The notes: generated by a model from the letters alone, not told the origin. DNA of 64,000 nucleotides from Sphingomonas radiodurans (GCF_020866845.1 NZ_CP086594.1:2356001-2420000); one strand, 5' to 3'; positions 55,122-63,953 are shown, counted from the stretch's first letter. Translations and numbers: made by a program.

Positions 55122-56210
55122 ATGAGCGGCTGGGCGCTTGAGATCGATCGCGCGGACATCACCCGAGCCTGGCTGACCGACGTCGAAGCGCCGGCGCTCG
55201 CCGAGGGCGACGCCGAGTTCGCGCTCGATCTCGCCGCGCTTACCGCCAACAACGTCACTTATGCCGCGCTCGGCGCGCCAACGCCGTTTCTGGGCAAGGA
55301 CGCGGGCTATTGGGACTTCTTCGCCGAGCGTCATGCGCCCGGCCGCGTCCCGGTCTGGGGCTTCGCGACCGTCACGCGATCGAGCGCGGTGGGCATCGCA
55401 GAAGGCGACCGCTTCTACGGCTATTGGCCGCTCGCCAGCCATGCCGTGATGCAGCCCGGCCGCGTCGACGGCGTCGGCTTCACAGAGGTAAGCGCCCGCC
55501 GCGCGAAGCTGCCCGCGCTCTACAACAGCTATCAGCGGATCGCCGCGCTCGATGGGTTCGCCGGCAGCGACGAGCGGCTGTGGCCGGTGTGGCGTCCGCT
55601 CTACATCACTGGCTGGCTGATTGCCGACCAGTTGATCGACGAGGGCGATCATGGCGCCGACGCGGTGCTCGTTACCGCCGCGTCGAGCAAGACCGCGCTG
55701 GCGTTCGCGCACGCGATGCAGGCGCGCGATGGCGACCGCCCGCTCCTCGTCGCGCTCACCTCGCCGCGCAGCAGAGCGTTCGTCGCCGAGACGGGGCTCT
55801 ACGATGCGGTCGTCACCTACGATGCGATCGACGGTACCCTTGGCGACAAGGCGGTCCTGGTCGATTTCGCCAATGATGGCTCGGTCGTCGCCGCGGTGCG
55901 CGCCGCGTTCGGTGAACGGCTCGTGTTCGATCTCGTCGTCGGCTTCACGCATTGGGATGCGACGCCGGTCGCCGCCGGCGTCCAGCGCAGCGGCTTCTTC
56001 GCGCCGGCCCGCCTCGCCAAGCGCAACGCCGACTGGGGGGGCGCCACGGTGCGCGCGCGGCTTGCTGAGGCGTGGGACGGGTTCCTCGCTGTCGCGCCGT
56101 CACTGGTAGCGTTCGACGAGCGCGCCGGTGCCGACGCCGCGAAGCAGGCGTGGAGCGACATGGTCAGCGACCGCGCCGATCCGCGCCGAGCGATCTTGAT
56201 CCGGCCCTGA
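55122..56210 (+). CDS. DUF2855 family protein
   Basis: A 362-aa protein of the DUF2855 family: LDLAALTANNVTYAALG near the start, VPVWGFATVTRSSAVGIAEG, then a nucleotide-binding-like segment VLVTAASSKTALAFAHAM and GLYDAVVTYDAI. The layout mimics medium-chain reductases (a beta domain followed by a Rossmann-like domain), so an NAD(P)-linked or thioester activity is plausible. The start is ATG 55122. It sits directly after the SMP-30 gene and before a HAD-like gene. No experimentally defined function is known to me. Confidence 0.88.
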   Translation: MSGWALEIDRADITRAWLTDVEAPALAEGDAEFALDLAALTANNVTYAALGAPTPFLGKDAGYWDFFAERHAPGRVPVWGFATVTRSSAVGIAEGDRFYGYWPLASHAVMQPGRVDGVGFTEVSARRAKLPALYNSYQRIAALDGFAGSDERLWPVWRPLYITGWLIADQLIDEGDHGADAVLVTAASSKTALAFAHAMQARDGDRPLLVALTSPRSRAFVAETGLYDAVVTYDAIDGTLGDKAVLVDFANDGSVVAAVRAAFGERLVFDLVVGFTHWDATPVAAGVQRSGFFAPARLAKRNADWGGATVRARLAEAWDGFLAVAPSLVAFDERAGADAAKQAWSDMVSDRADPRRAILIRP

Positions 56211-56256
56211 TCCGGGCGCGCTTGCGCCTCGCGGCGTGGCGCGGCATGGCCAACTC

Positions 56257-56907
56257 ATGCGCGATACAGTGATTTTCGATTTCGGCGGGGTGGTCACCTC
56301 GTCGCCGTTCGAGGCGTTCAACCGGATGGAGCGCGAGCGCGGCCTGCCGCACGATCTGGTCCGCCGGATCAACGCGACCAATCCTGACACCAACGCCTGG
56401 GCCCTGTTCGAGCGCGCGGAGATCGGCGCGAGCGGCTTCGACGCGCAGTTCGCCGACGAAGCCGCCGCGCTCGGCTACGAACTGCGCGGGCAGGATGTGC
56501 TGGCGCTGCTGTCGGGCGATATTCGGCCGCGGATGGTGCATGCGCTCGATTGGCTGAAGGCGAACGGCTACAAGCTGGGCTGTATCACCAACAACGTCCC
56601 CGCCGGCGAAGGCGCGGGCATGTCGCGCAGCGCGGAGAAGGCAGCGAGAGTCGCCGACGTGCTGGCGCGGTTTGATCATGTGATCGAATCGAGCAAGATC
56701 GGCATCCGCAAGCCCGATCCGCGCATCTACGAGATGATGCTCGATCACCTCGGCAAGCCCGCGGCGGATTGCGTGTACCTCGATGACCTCGGGATCAACT
56801 GCAAGCCAGCGGCGACGCTCGGGATGCATGCGATCAAGGTGACGGGGGAGGCGCAGGCGCTGGATGATCTGGCGGATGCGCTTGGGGTTGAGCGCGGGGT
56901 TTTTTAG
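56257..56907 (+). CDS. HAD-IA family hydrolase
   Basis: A 216-aa phosphatase-like protein of the haloacid dehalogenase superfamily. The nucleophile motif is VIFDFGGVVTS (Asp 7 and Gly in DFGGV, where one normally finds DxDGT; the second Asp is replaced by Gly as in some soluble epoxide-hydrolase-like HADs). Further motifs are GCITNN (II, T), KPDPRIYEMM with the lysine of motif III, and YLDDLGINCKPA (IV). The start ATG 56257 was chosen because it puts the nucleophile close to the N-terminus; the longer frame at 56236 is possible. Phosphatase or dehalogenase activity is likely but not decided. It ends just before an R1 repeat. Confidence 0.9.
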   Translation: MRDTVIFDFGGVVTSSPFEAFNRMERERGLPHDLVRRINATNPDTNAWALFERAEIGASGFDAQFADEAAALGYELRGQDVLALLSGDIRPRMVHALDWLKANGYKLGCITNNVPAGEGAGMSRSAEKAARVADVLARFDHVIESSKIGIRKPDPRIYEMMLDHLGKPAADCVYLDDLGINCKPAATLGMHAIKVTGEAQALDDLADALGVERGVF

Positions 56908-56916
56908 GCAGCTACT

Positions 56917-57014
56917 CCGTTCGTCCCGAGTAGCCATCGAGCGAAGTCGAGATGGCGTATCGAGGGACATGTGTCTCGATACGGGTTCTCACGAACCCTA
57001 CTCGACACGAACGG
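56917..57014. repeat. Palindromic element R1, cloverleaf-like subtype
   Basis: A 98-bp element, the near-identical reverse complement of the copy at 32131-32227. The outer stem is 8 bp plus 7 bp, with three internal hairpins read on the minus strand: GGTTC-GTGA-GAACC, CGTATCGAG...CTCGATACG and CCATC...GATGG. It sits between the HAD gene and scoA, starting 10 bp after the HAD stop codon. Confidence 0.88.
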
Positions 57015-57085
57015 GTGCGGGTTGCTTGAACCTCCCCAACGCACCCGCTAATCGCCTCCCCGTCCAGTGAGGAAGGCGGCAGCGC

Positions 57086-57814
57086 ATGAAGAAGCTTTAT
57101 CCCGATGCCGCGGCGGCGCTCGACGGCCTGCTGCATGACGGGATGACGATCTGCGCCGGCGGCTTCGGCCTGTGCGGTATCCCCGAGCGGTTGATCGACG
57201 CGATTCAGGCCGCGGGGACGAAGGATCTCACCATCGCCAGCAACAATGCCGGGATCGACGGCGAGGGGCTCGGCAAGCTGCTGCGCACGCGCCAGGTGAA
57301 GAAGATGATCTCGTCCTATGTCGGCGAGAACAAGGAATTCGAGCGCCAGTATCTCTCGGGCGAGCTCGAGGTGGAATTCTGCCCGCAGGGGACACTTGCC
57401 GAGCGCTGCCGCGCGGGCGGGGCGGGTATTCCGGGCTTCTACACCAAGACAGGCGTCGGCACGTTGGTGGCCGAGGGCAAGGAAATGAAGGTGTTCGACG
57501 GGGAGGAATATATCCTCGAACGCGGCATCCGCGCCGATATCGCGATCATCAAGGGGTGGAAGGCTGACGAGAGCGGCAACCTCATCTTCCGCAAGACCGC
57601 GCGCAACTTCAATCAGCCGATGGCGACTGCGGGCCGCATCTGCATCGCCGAGGTCGAGGAAGTGGTGCCGGTCGGCAGCCTCGATCCCGATGCGATCCAT
57701 TTGCCCGGCATCTACGTGAAGCGGATGATTATCGGCGCGCCGTACGACAAGAGGATCGAATTCCGCCTGACGCGGCCCAGAACGGACCAGCGCCCGGAAA
57801 CGGCGGCGGCGTGA
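57086..57814 (+). CDS. scoA: 3-oxoacid CoA-transferase subunit A (SCOT-type)
   Basis: Transfers CoA from succinyl-CoA to acetoacetate or a similar 3-oxoacid, feeding ketone bodies and ring-cleavage products into the TCA cycle. The 242-aa alpha subunit shows [76 protein letters not shown] and [27 protein letters not shown]. The start ATG 57086 has GGAAGG upstream. Its partner scoB is not adjacent: two other genes, coupled by overlapping start and stop codons, lie between. An R1 repeat precedes it. Confidence 0.95.
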   Translation: MKKLYPDAAAALDGLLHDGMTICAGGFGLCGIPERLIDAIQAAGTKDLTIASNNAGIDGEGLGKLLRTRQVKKMISSYVGENKEFERQYLSGELEVEFCPQGTLAERCRAGGAGIPGFYTKTGVGTLVAEGKEMKVFDGEEYILERGIRADIAIIKGWKADESGNLIFRKTARNFNQPMATAGRICIAEVEEVVPVGSLDPDAIHLPGIYVKRMIIGAPYDKRIEFRLTRPRTDQRPETAAA

Positions 57815-58470
57815 TGCGGCCGCCGCTCGCGATGATCGCGGCGGCGCTGGCGCTGGGTGGCGCCTTGTCGGGCTGTGTCGCGGCGGTCATTCCGCTCGCG
57901 GCGGCCGGCACGATCGGCAAGCGCAAGTTCGATGGTCCGCGCAAGCGCCAGCCGGCCCCGGCTGCCGCTGCCGTATCGCCAGTGCCGGGCGAGCGGCTGA
58001 CGTTGCTCCCCGCGGGCAGCAAACTCCCCCCGCCCAGTGCGGCCTCAGGCGTAGCAACGCCAGCGCCGACGACGGGGTGGCGTGCGCTCGTCCGCCATGT
58101 CGGCCGCGCGATGTCGTCCGGCGCTTCCTGCGCCGACGGCACGACGGCAGTGCTGATCGACGCTGGCGTCGCTGGTGCACCGGCGGACGAACGCGACGCC
58201 GCGGTCACCTCGCTCAATGCGCTCCGCACGATGGGCGCGAGCGTGACGTTCGTCGCTGTCGATCCCACGGCGGCGCGCGCGGCGCTCACCGGCGCCGGCA
58301 TGGCCGAGCCCGACATGGCAGTCGCCGCTCCGGCGGAAACAGTCGCGATCGCGCGGCGTGGCTGCGTCGTTGCGACCGGCGGTGGCTCCCGCGCCGCCTT
58401 CACCGGCCTGCCGTTCATCCCGCTCCCCGCATCCGCGCCAGCCCCGGTCGCTGCGGCGCCGCAGCCATGA
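57814..58470 (+). CDS. Lipoprotein of unknown function between scoA and scoB
   Basis: A 218-aa protein with a lipobox (LGGALSGC) near residue 20, so probably lipid-anchored. A Lys/Arg-Pro linker follows, then a compact Rossmann-like domain with GTTAVLIDAGVAGAPADERDAAVTSLNALRTMGASVTFVAVDPT and GCVVATGGGSRAAFTGLPF, ending in Pro/Ala. The start ATG 57814 overlaps the scoA stop (TGATG); a GTG at 57811 is an alternative. The pattern of an acidic loop in a Rossmann fold suggests a HAD-like or TIR-like binding domain, but I cannot name the family. It is embedded in the CoA-transferase operon, which is unexpected. Confidence 0.75.
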   Translation: MRPPLAMIAAALALGGALSGCVAAVIPLAAAGTIGKRKFDGPRKRQPAPAAAAVSPVPGERLTLLPAGSKLPPPSAASGVATPAPTTGWRALVRHVGRAMSSGASCADGTTAVLIDAGVAGAPADERDAAVTSLNALRTMGASVTFVAVDPTAARAALTGAGMAEPDMAVAAPAETVAIARRGCVVATGGGSRAAFTGLPFIPLPASAPAPVAAAPQP

Positions 58471-58775
58471 CCAAGCCGCGCGGCATCGACATCAGCGGCG
58501 TGCCAGCGCTCGGCAAGGATTCGGCTGAAGTTGCGCGCATCTGGGTCACCGATCGGGCGGGCAGCACGGTGCTGATCGACGCTGGCGTGCTCGAAGACCC
58601 GCGCGTGTTCGGCTATCTGATGGCGGATACGATCCGCCACGCCGCCAAGGCCTATGCCGCTGCCTGGTCGACCGACGAAGGCGCCGCGCTGCAGGCGATC
58701 GTCGACGGCGTCGCCGAGGAACTGCGCGAACAATTCAACGACATTACCCCAATCGACGAAGGACGTACGAACTGA
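58467..58775 (+). CDS. DUF5076 family protein
   Basis: A 102-aa protein resembling DUF5076: [43 protein letters not shown], then helical [21 protein letters not shown]. It has no signal peptide. The start ATG overlaps the lipoprotein stop (ATGA) and its stop overlaps the scoB start (TGATG), so lipoprotein, DUF5076 and scoB are translationally coupled. Function is unknown; position suggests an accessory to or chaperone for the CoA-transferase. Confidence 0.82.
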   Translation: MTKPRGIDISGVPALGKDSAEVARIWVTDRAGSTVLIDAGVLEDPRVFGYLMADTIRHAAKAYAAAWSTDEGAALQAIVDGVAEELREQFNDITPIDEGRTN

Positions 58776-59431
58776 TGGCCGAAGCAGTGAAGGGCTGGGA
58801 TCGCAACCAAATGGCGGCGCGCGCAGCGAAGGAATTGCGCGATGGCTATTACGTCAATCTCGGTATCGGCATCCCGACGCTCGTCGCGAATAACATTCCC
58901 GAAGGCATGACGGTGACGCTGCAGAGCGAGAACGGCATGCTCGGCATCGGCCCCTTCCCGTATGAGGGCGAGGAGGACGCGGACCTCATCAACGCCGGCA
59001 AGCAGACGATCAGCGAGCTGCCCAGCAGCGTCTATTTCTCCTCCGCCGACAGTTTCGCGATGATCCGCGGCGGGCATATCGACCTGACCGTGCTGGGCGC
59101 GATGGAAGTCGCGGAGAATGGCGACATTGCCAATTGGATGATCCCCGGCAAGATGATCAAGGGTATGGGCGGCGCGATGGATCTCGTCGCCGGGGTGAAG
59201 AAGATCATCGTCGTGATGGAGCACACCGCGAAGGACGGCAGCCCGAAGTTCATTCCGTCGTGCACCTTGCCGCTGACGGGCAAGAACGTGGTCGACATGA
59301 TCGTCACCGATCTCGCGGTGTTCCAGCGCCCCGATCATGCGAGCGCGTTCCGGCTGGTCGAGCTGGCGCCGGGCATCACGGCGGAGGAAGTCGCGGCGAA
59401 GACGACGGCGGTCTACGAGGCCGCATTGTAG
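58775..59431 (+). CDS. scoB: 3-oxoacid CoA-transferase subunit B
   Basis: Beta subunit partner of scoA, carrying the catalytic glutamate that forms the glutamyl-CoA thioester. The 218-aa protein shows [27 protein letters not shown], the active-site motif LQSENGMLG (Glu in SENG), and the downstream [23 protein letters not shown] and [20 protein letters not shown]. The start ATG at 58775 overlaps the DUF5076 stop. Good length and motifs make this secure. The gap to leuC is 86 bp. Confidence 0.95.
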   Translation: MAEAVKGWDRNQMAARAAKELRDGYYVNLGIGIPTLVANNIPEGMTVTLQSENGMLGIGPFPYEGEEDADLINAGKQTISELPSSVYFSSADSFAMIRGGHIDLTVLGAMEVAENGDIANWMIPGKMIKGMGGAMDLVAGVKKIIVVMEHTAKDGSPKFIPSCTLPLTGKNVVDMIVTDLAVFQRPDHASAFRLVELAPGITAEEVAAKTTAVYEAAL

Positions 59432-59517
59432 CCACAAGTAATTCGGGCGCGCTTTCGACCATCATATCGCAACTAGCCTTTCACTCGCTCCGCAATCTCG
59501 GTTAAGAGCGCCGCAAT

Positions 59518-60948
59518 ATGGCTAGCCGTCCGCTTACCCTCTACGAAAAGGTCTGGGCCGCGCACGTCGTCGAGCGCCGCGACGACGGGACGTGCCTGAT
59601 CTACATCGATCGCCATCTCGTCCACGAAGTGACCAGTCCGCAAGCTTTTGAAGGGCTGCGCGTCGCCGGCCGCCGCGTCCGGCGCACCGATCTGACGCTG
59701 GCCGTTCCCGATCACAACCTGCCGACCACCGCGCGTGTCGATGCACAAGGGCGCGAGCTGCCGATCGCGGACGCCGACAGCGCGACGCAGCTGACCGCGC
59801 TGCGCCAGAATGTCGCCGAATTCGGCGTGCCCTATATCGACGCGCTCGCCGCCGCGCAGGGCATCGTCCATGTCGTCGGGCCGGAGCAGGGCTTCACGCT
59901 GCCCGGCACCACCGTCGTCTGCGGCGACAGCCACACCTCGGCGCATGGTGCGCTCGGCGCGCTGGCGTTCGGGATCGGCACCAGCGAGGTCGAGCACGTC
60001 CTTGCCACGCAGACGCTGCTCCTCAGCCCGTCGAAGACGATGGAAGTCCGTGTCGAAGGTACGCTCGGCTTCGGGGTCGGCCCGAAGGACGTGATCCTCG
60101 CGATCATCGGCCGCATCGGCGCCGCGGGCGGCACCGGGCACGTGATCGAATATACCGGCAACGTCATCCGCGAAATGTCGCTTGAGGGCCGGCTGACCGT
60201 CGCCAACATGTCGATCGAGGCAGGCGCGCGCGCCGGGATGATCGCACCCGACGATACGACGTTCGCGTATCTGAAGGGCCGCCCGATGGCCCCGAAAGGC
60301 GCGGAGTGGGACAAGGCTGTCGCATGGTGGCGCACGCTCGCGACCGACCCGGGCGCGACCTACGATCGCACGGTCGTCATCGATGCGAACGAGATCGCGC
60401 CGGCGCTCACCTGGGGCACGAGCCCCGAGGATGTCGTGTCGATCACCGGCGCCGTGCCCGATCCCGCCAGTTTCGCCGACGCGTCGAAGCGCGAGGCGGC
60501 ACAAAAGTCGCTCGATTACATGGGCCTCGTGCCGGGGACGCGCTTGCAGGACGTGCCTGTCCAGCATGTCTTCATCGGATCCTGCACCAACAGCCGGATC
60601 GAGGATTTGCGTGCCGCCGCCGCGGTCGCCGATGGTCGCCATGTCGCCGATGGCGTTCGTGCAATGGTCGTCCCGGGCTCGGGCCTCGTGAAGCGCCAGG
60701 CCGAGGCCGAGGGGCTCGACCGCATCTTCCTGTCGGCCGGGTTCGAATGGCGCGAGCCGGGCTGCTCTATGTGCCTGGCGATGAACCCGGACAAGGTGCC
60801 GCCGGGCGAGCGGTGTGCCTCCACGTCGAACCGCAATTTCGTTGGGCGACAGGGGCCGGGCGCACGCACCCACCTGCTCTCGCCGGCGATGGCGGCAGCG
60901 GCGGCGGTGACGGGGCGACTGGCGGATGTACGTGAGTTGTTGGCGTAA
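59518..60948 (+). CDS. leuC: 3-isopropylmalate dehydratase large subunit
   Basis: Aconitase-fold enzyme of leucine biosynthesis, isomerising 2- and 3-isopropylmalate. The 476-aa protein starts [18 protein letters not shown] and carries the catalytic HxxS region ([13 protein letters not shown]), the Fe-S ligand CTNSR in [12 protein letters not shown], and the two further cluster cysteines in [13 protein letters not shown]. It ends ADVRELLA. The Shine-Dalgarno region is weak (AAGAG). It is followed after 16 bp by a 35-codon ORF and then leuD, the small subunit, so the three are probably one operon. leuB is not in the window. Confidence 0.97.
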   Translation: MASRPLTLYEKVWAAHVVERRDDGTCLIYIDRHLVHEVTSPQAFEGLRVAGRRVRRTDLTLAVPDHNLPTTARVDAQGRELPIADADSATQLTALRQNVAEFGVPYIDALAAAQGIVHVVGPEQGFTLPGTTVVCGDSHTSAHGALGALAFGIGTSEVEHVLATQTLLLSPSKTMEVRVEGTLGFGVGPKDVILAIIGRIGAAGGTGHVIEYTGNVIREMSLEGRLTVANMSIEAGARAGMIAPDDTTFAYLKGRPMAPKGAEWDKAVAWWRTLATDPGATYDRTVVIDANEIAPALTWGTSPEDVVSITGAVPDPASFADASKREAAQKSLDYMGLVPGTRLQDVPVQHVFIGSCTNSRIEDLRAAAAVADGRHVADGVRAMVVPGSGLVKRQAEAEGLDRIFLSAGFEWREPGCSMCLAMNPDKVPPGERCASTSNRNFVGRQGPGARTHLLSPAMAAAAAVTGRLADVRELLA

Positions 60949-60964
60949 AGAGGGGAAGCGTAAC

Positions 60965-61072
60965 ATGAAGAAGATCCTGGTGCTGTTGGTCGCAGGTTCG
61001 ATGCTCAGCGGCGTTGCGGCCTATGCGGCGATCGCCAAGCCTGCGTTGCTGGCAAAATCGCGGAGCAATTGA
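60965..61072 (+). CDS. 35-aa membrane or exported peptide between leuC and leuD
   Basis: A short ORF whose product starts [19 protein letters not shown], a basic start followed by a hydrophobic core, then an [11 protein letters not shown] stretch that could be a signal-cleavage region and a basic tail (KSRSN). AGGGG lies 8-10 bp upstream. Its stop codon overlaps the leuD start (TGATG), so ribosomes ending here can start leuD. It follows leuC by 16 bp. It is either a small membrane protein or a coupling peptide needed for leuD translation. I do not recognise a family. The signals seen (Shine-Dalgarno sequence, signal-like sequence, coupling) make it more than a chance ORF. Confidence 0.7.
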   Translation: MKKILVLLVAGSMLSGVAAYAAIAKPALLAKSRSN

Positions 61073-61698
61073 TGCAGCCGGTGCGTCAGGTCTTCGGCGG
61101 CGCCTATCCCTGGGGCGCGAAGAACATCGACACCGACGTCATCATCCCGGCGCATTGGCTGAAGACGATCACCCGCGCCGGGCTTGGCCGCGGCGCGTTC
61201 GAGACGGTGCGCGCGCAGCCGGGCAACATCTTCGACGATCCTGACTATGCCGGCAGCCCGATCCTGATCGCGGGCGACAATTTCGGCTGCGGTTCAAGTC
61301 GCGAACATGCCGCTTGGGCCCTGGGCGATATGGGCATCAAGGCAGTGATCGCGCCGAGCTTCTCGGACATCTTCTCCGGCAATGCGTTCAAGAACGGCAT
61401 CATACCCGTCGTTCTGCCGCAGGACGCGATCGACCGGCTGCTGGAAGTCGCCAGGACGGAAGAAATCACCGTCGATCTCGAAACAATGACCGTCACGACG
61501 CCCTTTCAGGATCGCTTTGCCTTCGAACTCGACCCGTTCCGCCGGCAATGCCTGATGGAGGGGCTGGACGAGGTCGGTCTGACGCTGGCAAGGGATACCG
61601 CGATTTCGAAATACGAGGCGATGCTGGATGAGCAGCGCCCGTGGATCGCGGGAGAGACTGATGCGAGGACTGCTGTCGAGAGCCCCGGGCGGGCCTGA
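61072..61698 (+). CDS. leuD: 3-isopropylmalate dehydratase small subunit
   Basis: Small subunit with the swivelling domain of LeuCD. The 208-aa protein has [34 protein letters not shown] (the substrate-binding region) and IIPVVLPQD. The start is taken as the ATG at 61072, which overlaps the stop of the preceding 35-codon ORF (TGATG); the TTG at 61069 is not needed. Its last 38 bp overlap the start of the quinone oxidoreductase gene, indicating one transcript. Confidence 0.95.
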   Translation: MQPVRQVFGGAYPWGAKNIDTDVIIPAHWLKTITRAGLGRGAFETVRAQPGNIFDDPDYAGSPILIAGDNFGCGSSREHAAWALGDMGIKAVIAPSFSDIFSGNAFKNGIIPVVLPQDAIDRLLEVARTEEITVDLETMTVTTPFQDRFAFELDPFRRQCLMEGLDEVGLTLARDTAISKYEAMLDEQRPWIAGETDARTAVESPGRA

Positions 61699-62662
61699 AA
61701 CACTCGAGATCGGCGAGCTGCCCGATCCCGTCGCCAAGCCCGGCGAAGTGATCGTCGCCGTCAAGGCGTGTGCGATAAACTATCCCGACGTGCTGATCAT
61801 CGAGGATCGCTACCAGTTCAAGCCGCCGCGCCCGTTCGCGCCGGGCGGCGAAGTCTCCGGCGTCGTCGAAAGCGTCGGCGAGGGCGTGACGACCTGGAAG
61901 CCGGGCGATCGCGTGATGGGCAACACCGGCAACGGTGGCCTCGTCGAGCGGATCGCGATGAAGGCCGACAATATCTACGCCGTACCCGACGAGCGATCGT
62001 TCGAGGAAGGTGCGTCGATGTTGCTGACGTACGGCACGACGATCCACGCGCTCGTCGATCGCGGCAACATCAAGGCGGGTGAAACGCTGCTGGTGCTGGG
62101 CGCCGCCGGCGGCGTCGGCCTCGCGGCGGTCGAACTCGGCAAGGCGTTCGGCGCGCGCGTCGTCGGCGCGGTGTCGAGCGAGGAAAAGGCGCAGGCTGTG
62201 CGCGATGCCGGCGCCGACGATGTCATCATCTATGGCCGCGCGCCCTTCTCGAAGGACGAGAGCAAGGCACTGGCCGATACGTTCAAGGAAAAGGCCGGAA
62301 AGAACGGCTTCGATCTCGTCTATGACGCGGTCGGTGGCGATTATGCCGAACCGGCGCTGCGCTCGATCGCATGGGAAGGGCGCTATCTCGTGATCGGCTT
62401 CCCCGCCGGCATTCCGAAGATCGCGCTGAACCTGACGCTGCTGAAGAGTTGCGACATCCGCGGCGTGTTCTGGGGCGCGCACGCCGCGCGCTCACCCGAG
62501 CAGAACCGCGCGAGCATTGGGCAGTTGTTCGATCTGTGGCGCGAGGGCAAGATCGCGCCGCGGGTGACCGAGGTGTTCCCGTTCGAGCGCGGCGGCGACG
62601 CCATCGCCAAGATGGCAGGGCGGGGCGCAATCGGGAAGCTCGTGGTGCGCGTGGCGGACTGA
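61661..62662 (+). CDS. NADPH:quinone oxidoreductase family (MDR) protein
   Basis: A 333-aa zinc-free medium-chain reductase like quinone oxidoreductases or crotonyl-CoA reductase relatives: [55 protein letters not shown], the NADPH loop [21 protein letters not shown], and [21 protein letters not shown]. The start ATG 61661, with GGGAGAG 6 bp upstream, lies inside leuD; the longer frame from 61628 is less likely. It may reduce quinones or enones. The overlap with leuD ties it to the leucine operon, perhaps as a passenger. Confidence 0.9.
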   Translation: MRGLLSRAPGGPETLEIGELPDPVAKPGEVIVAVKACAINYPDVLIIEDRYQFKPPRPFAPGGEVSGVVESVGEGVTTWKPGDRVMGNTGNGGLVERIAMKADNIYAVPDERSFEEGASMLLTYGTTIHALVDRGNIKAGETLLVLGAAGGVGLAAVELGKAFGARVVGAVSSEEKAQAVRDAGADDVIIYGRAPFSKDESKALADTFKEKAGKNGFDLVYDAVGGDYAEPALRSIAWEGRYLVIGFPAGIPKIALNLTLLKSCDIRGVFWGAHAARSPEQNRASIGQLFDLWREGKIAPRVTEVFPFERGGDAIAKMAGRGAIGKLVVRVAD

Positions 62663-62732
62663 CGAAGGGGGACCAGTGTTGCGTCATGCCCGTTGCGCAC
62701 CTATCCCGGCGCAAACAGGAGCACGCAAACCT

Positions 62733-63056
62733 ATGACCACCTTCGACGATCGCGAACGCGCTTTCGAGGCCAAATTCGCGCACGACGAGGAGATGGCGTT
62801 CCGCATCGTCGCGCGACGCAATCGCCTGCTCGGCGTATGGGCAGCCGAGTTGATGAAGCTGACTCCCGAGGAAGCCGATAGCTACGCCAAGTCGGTGGTT
62901 CACACCGATCTGGAAGAGGCCGGCGACGGCGATGTCCTGCGCAAGATCCTCGGTGATCTTACCGCGGCGGGGGTCGAGATCGACGAGCCGGCGGTGCGGG
63001 CCGCGCTCGACGAGCAGACGATCGCCGCGCGGCGCCAGCTCATGGAGCTGAAGTAA
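62733..63056 (+). CDS. DUF1476 family, F1Fo-ATPase inhibitor zeta-type subunit
   Basis: A 107-aa helical protein matching the alphaproteobacterial DUF1476 family, of which the Paracoccus zeta subunit blocks ATP hydrolysis by the F1 motor. It starts MTTFDDRERAFEAKFAHDEEMAFRIVARRNRLLGVWAAELM, the conserved region, and ends with a helical bundle DLTAAGVEIDEPAVRAALDEQ. The inhibitory N-terminus (residues 1-15) is present. The start ATG 62733 is preceded by AGGAG about 11 bp away. The next genes are bolA and grxD, a common arrangement in this class. Confidence 0.9.
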   Translation: MTTFDDRERAFEAKFAHDEEMAFRIVARRNRLLGVWAAELMKLTPEEADSYAKSVVHTDLEEAGDGDVLRKILGDLTAAGVEIDEPAVRAALDEQTIAARRQLMELK

Positions 63057-63057
63057 C

Positions 63058-63291
63058 ATGGCGATGGCGGCCGACGAGATCGTCGCGCTGATCCGTGCCG
63101 GCATCCCCGATGCGGAGGTCGAGATCACCGATCTTGCCGGCGATGGCGATCATTATGCGGCAAAGGTGATCAGCGCCTCGTTCGCCGGTGTGTCGCGCGT
63201 GAAGCAGCACCAGGCGGTCTATGCCGCGCTTGGCGGGCGGATGGGCGGCGTGCTCCACGCCTTGCAGTTGACCACTGGCGTGCCGAAGTAA
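63058..63291 (+). CDS. BolA family protein
   Basis: A 77-aa BolA-type protein, which with monothiol glutaredoxins senses or transfers iron-sulfur clusters. DEIVALIRAGIPDAEVEITDLAGDGDHYAAKVISASFAG matches the fold, and the histidine in DGDHYAAKV together with HQAVYAALGG is the cluster or partner region. The start ATG 63058 follows the stop of the preceding gene by one base; ATG 63064 is possible. The gene is followed 31 bp later by grxD. Confidence 0.93.
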   Translation: MAMAADEIVALIRAGIPDAEVEITDLAGDGDHYAAKVISASFAGVSRVKQHQAVYAALGGRMGGVLHALQLTTGVPK

Positions 63292-63322
63292 CTGATTACA
63301 ACAGCTTCCCGCGAGGACAATG

Positions 63323-63649
63323 ATGACCGACGAATCCCATGCCCGCATCGATGCGGTGGTGAAAAACAACCCGATCGTCCTGTTCATGAAGGGCAGCCCG
63401 CTCTTCCCGCAGTGCGGCTTTTCGAGCCGCGCGGTCGCGATCCTCGATCATCTCGAGGCTGAATATGAAAGCGTCGACGTGCTGCAGGATCAGGGCATCC
63501 GGCAGGGCATAAAGGGCTATTCGGATTGGCCGACGATCCCGCAGCTCTACGTCGGCGGCGAATTCGTCGGCGGGTCTGACATCATGATGGAGATGTACGA
63601 GAGCGGCGAACTGGCCGAGCTGATCAAGGACGGCGCGAAAACAGGCTGA
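63323..63649 (+). CDS. grxD: Monothiol glutaredoxin (Grx4 type)
   Basis: Iron-sulfur cluster carrier and iron-homeostasis partner of BolA. The 108-aa protein has the CGFS active site (FPQCGFSSRAV), the GSH-binding WPTIPQLYVGGEFVGGSDIMMEM and the NPIVLFMKGSP start. I chose ATG 63323, 6 bp after GAGG; ATG 63320 is an alternative. It closes an ATPase-zeta/bolA/grxD transcript. A candidate structured RNA or terminator with a T-run lies about 70-140 bp downstream. Confidence 0.95.
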   Translation: MTDESHARIDAVVKNNPIVLFMKGSPLFPQCGFSSRAVAILDHLEAEYESVDVLQDQGIRQGIKGYSDWPTIPQLYVGGEFVGGSDIMMEMYESGELAELIKDGAKTG

Positions 63650-63715
63650 GGTTGGCGCGGGTACGGGCGGGGGTCGCGAGATCGAAGAAGCGACACACCC
63701 GCCCGGCTGAAGCGT

Positions 63716-63791
63716 AACCACGCTTGGCGCACGAACCACGATGCAGTGCGCGTGCCAGCTGAAGCAAAGTACCAGAAATGCGTGGTTTTTT
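63716..63791 (+). ncRNA. Candidate structured RNA or long-stem terminator after grxD
   Basis: AACCACGC at 63716-63723 pairs with GCGTGGTT at 63780-63787, followed by more T. The 56-nt interior holds partly pairing segments (TGGCGCACG with CGCGTGCCA). This could be a complex terminator of the bolA-grxD transcript or a small RNA with its own end. Evidence is structural only. Confidence 0.35.
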
Positions 63792-63873
63792 CGGTTAACG
63801 GGCTGCCGCCGCCAGCGGCAGGTGTAAAGCGGGCCGACAGCGCTTTAGAAGCTTCGATTACCAACCAGAACCT

Positions 63874-63953
63874 GTCACCCCGGACCTGATCCGGCGCCCG
63901 CGACCTCCCGACGCTTGGAAAGAAGCGGGACCCCGGCTCAAGGCCGGGGTGAC
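63874..63953. repeat. Palindromic element, family R3 (worn)
   Basis: An 80-bp copy. The right arm GCGGGACCCCGGCTCAAGGC is intact and identical to the element at 37005; the left arm (GTCACCCCGGACCTGATCC) has several changes. It lies 10 bp before the stop of the minus-strand gene at the window edge. Confidence 0.82.
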
